This document shows, one piece after another, positions 63,901-64,000 of a stretch of DNA of 64,000 nt. Position 1 is the first letter of the stretch; each line of letters starts with the position of its first letter. The DNA comes from Erythrocercus mccallii (Eukaryota > Chordata > Aves > Passeriformes > Dicruridae). The notes beneath the pieces were generated by a model. The model saw only the letters and a program-made list of their open reading frames with translations, had not been told where the DNA came from and made no database searches. The stretch covers positions 609,415-673,414 of the forward strand of contig VZRG01000004.1 of NCBI GenBank assembly GCA_013397435.1, in the 5' to 3' direction. Both the position numbers and the translations under genes were made by a program.

Positions 63901-64000
63901 CTAGATGTTATATAAATGTCAAATAACCTAAGCTAATAAGAAATGCCATATCAGCAAGTTTTTGATCCAGTCTGTATCATCCAGGAAGTGGAATAGAATT
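57924..64000. other. Gene-free stretch, one weak exon-like patch
   Basis: Six kilobases without a recognised gene or repeat. The patch at 59,990-60,190 is GC- and CpG-richer than its surroundings and contains an ATG followed by 25 open codons ending at a donor-like AAAAG|GTAGGG. No protein family was recognised, so no exon is called. Confidence 0.45.

Noticed and set aside
1..64000. tRNA, rRNA, CRISPR or bacterial-type operons
   Set aside because: No cloverleaf-like A/B box pairs, rRNA segments or regularly spaced repeats were recognised. The content is clearly vertebrate nuclear DNA.

Overview
This looks like a nuclear genome window from a bird, most likely a songbird. The DNA is AT-rich and gene-poor. 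Its recognisable repeats are fragments of CR1 LINEs, several with the typical CR1 3' end, and solo LTRs of avian endogenous retroviruses, mostly ERVL-like. No mammalian-type SINEs were seen. The bird call rests on family recognition by eye; placing it among songbirds is an inference from LTR types. No intact protein-coding gene, tRNA, rRNA or CRISPR array could be supported. Most of the window reads as intergenic or intronic DNA.

Layout. 1-10.5 kb is unannotated single-copy-looking DNA, apart from a short copied insertion at 7.03-7.15 kb. That insertion duplicates a segment at 4.34 kb and is flanked by a 13-bp direct repeat. A CR1 3' end lies at 10.5-11.1 kb, with decayed CR1 traces near 15.0 and 17.1 kb. 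Solo LTRs, all reading on the minus strand, lie at 17.8-18.3, 26.1-26.7, 28.3-29.15 and 49.65-50.1 kb. A (GGAAA)n tract with an assembly gap lies at 19.1-19.3 kb. Further CR1 fragments lie at 26.8-27.9 (+), 37.1-38.4 (-), 49.1-49.3 (+), 51.7-52.2 (-) and 56.8-57.9 kb (+). 57.9-64 kb has nothing recognised.

The most notable object is at 52.7-55.3 kb. A plus-strand LTR whose TATA box is still visible is cut off about 40 bp after that box and runs straight into an intronless, badly decayed copy of PRPF6 (a splicing factor of the U4/U6.U5 tri-snRNP). The PRPF6 homology begins at about codon 4, with no 5' UTR, and stops about 210 codons before the end, with no 3' UTR or poly(A) tail recognised. 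This is the reverse of what a LINE-made retrocopy looks like. It fits a chimeric retroviral/host cDNA made by template switching. CR1-bearing bird genomes have few retrocopies, so this structure deserves checking. The locus carries more than ten frameshifts and stops and is a pseudogene.
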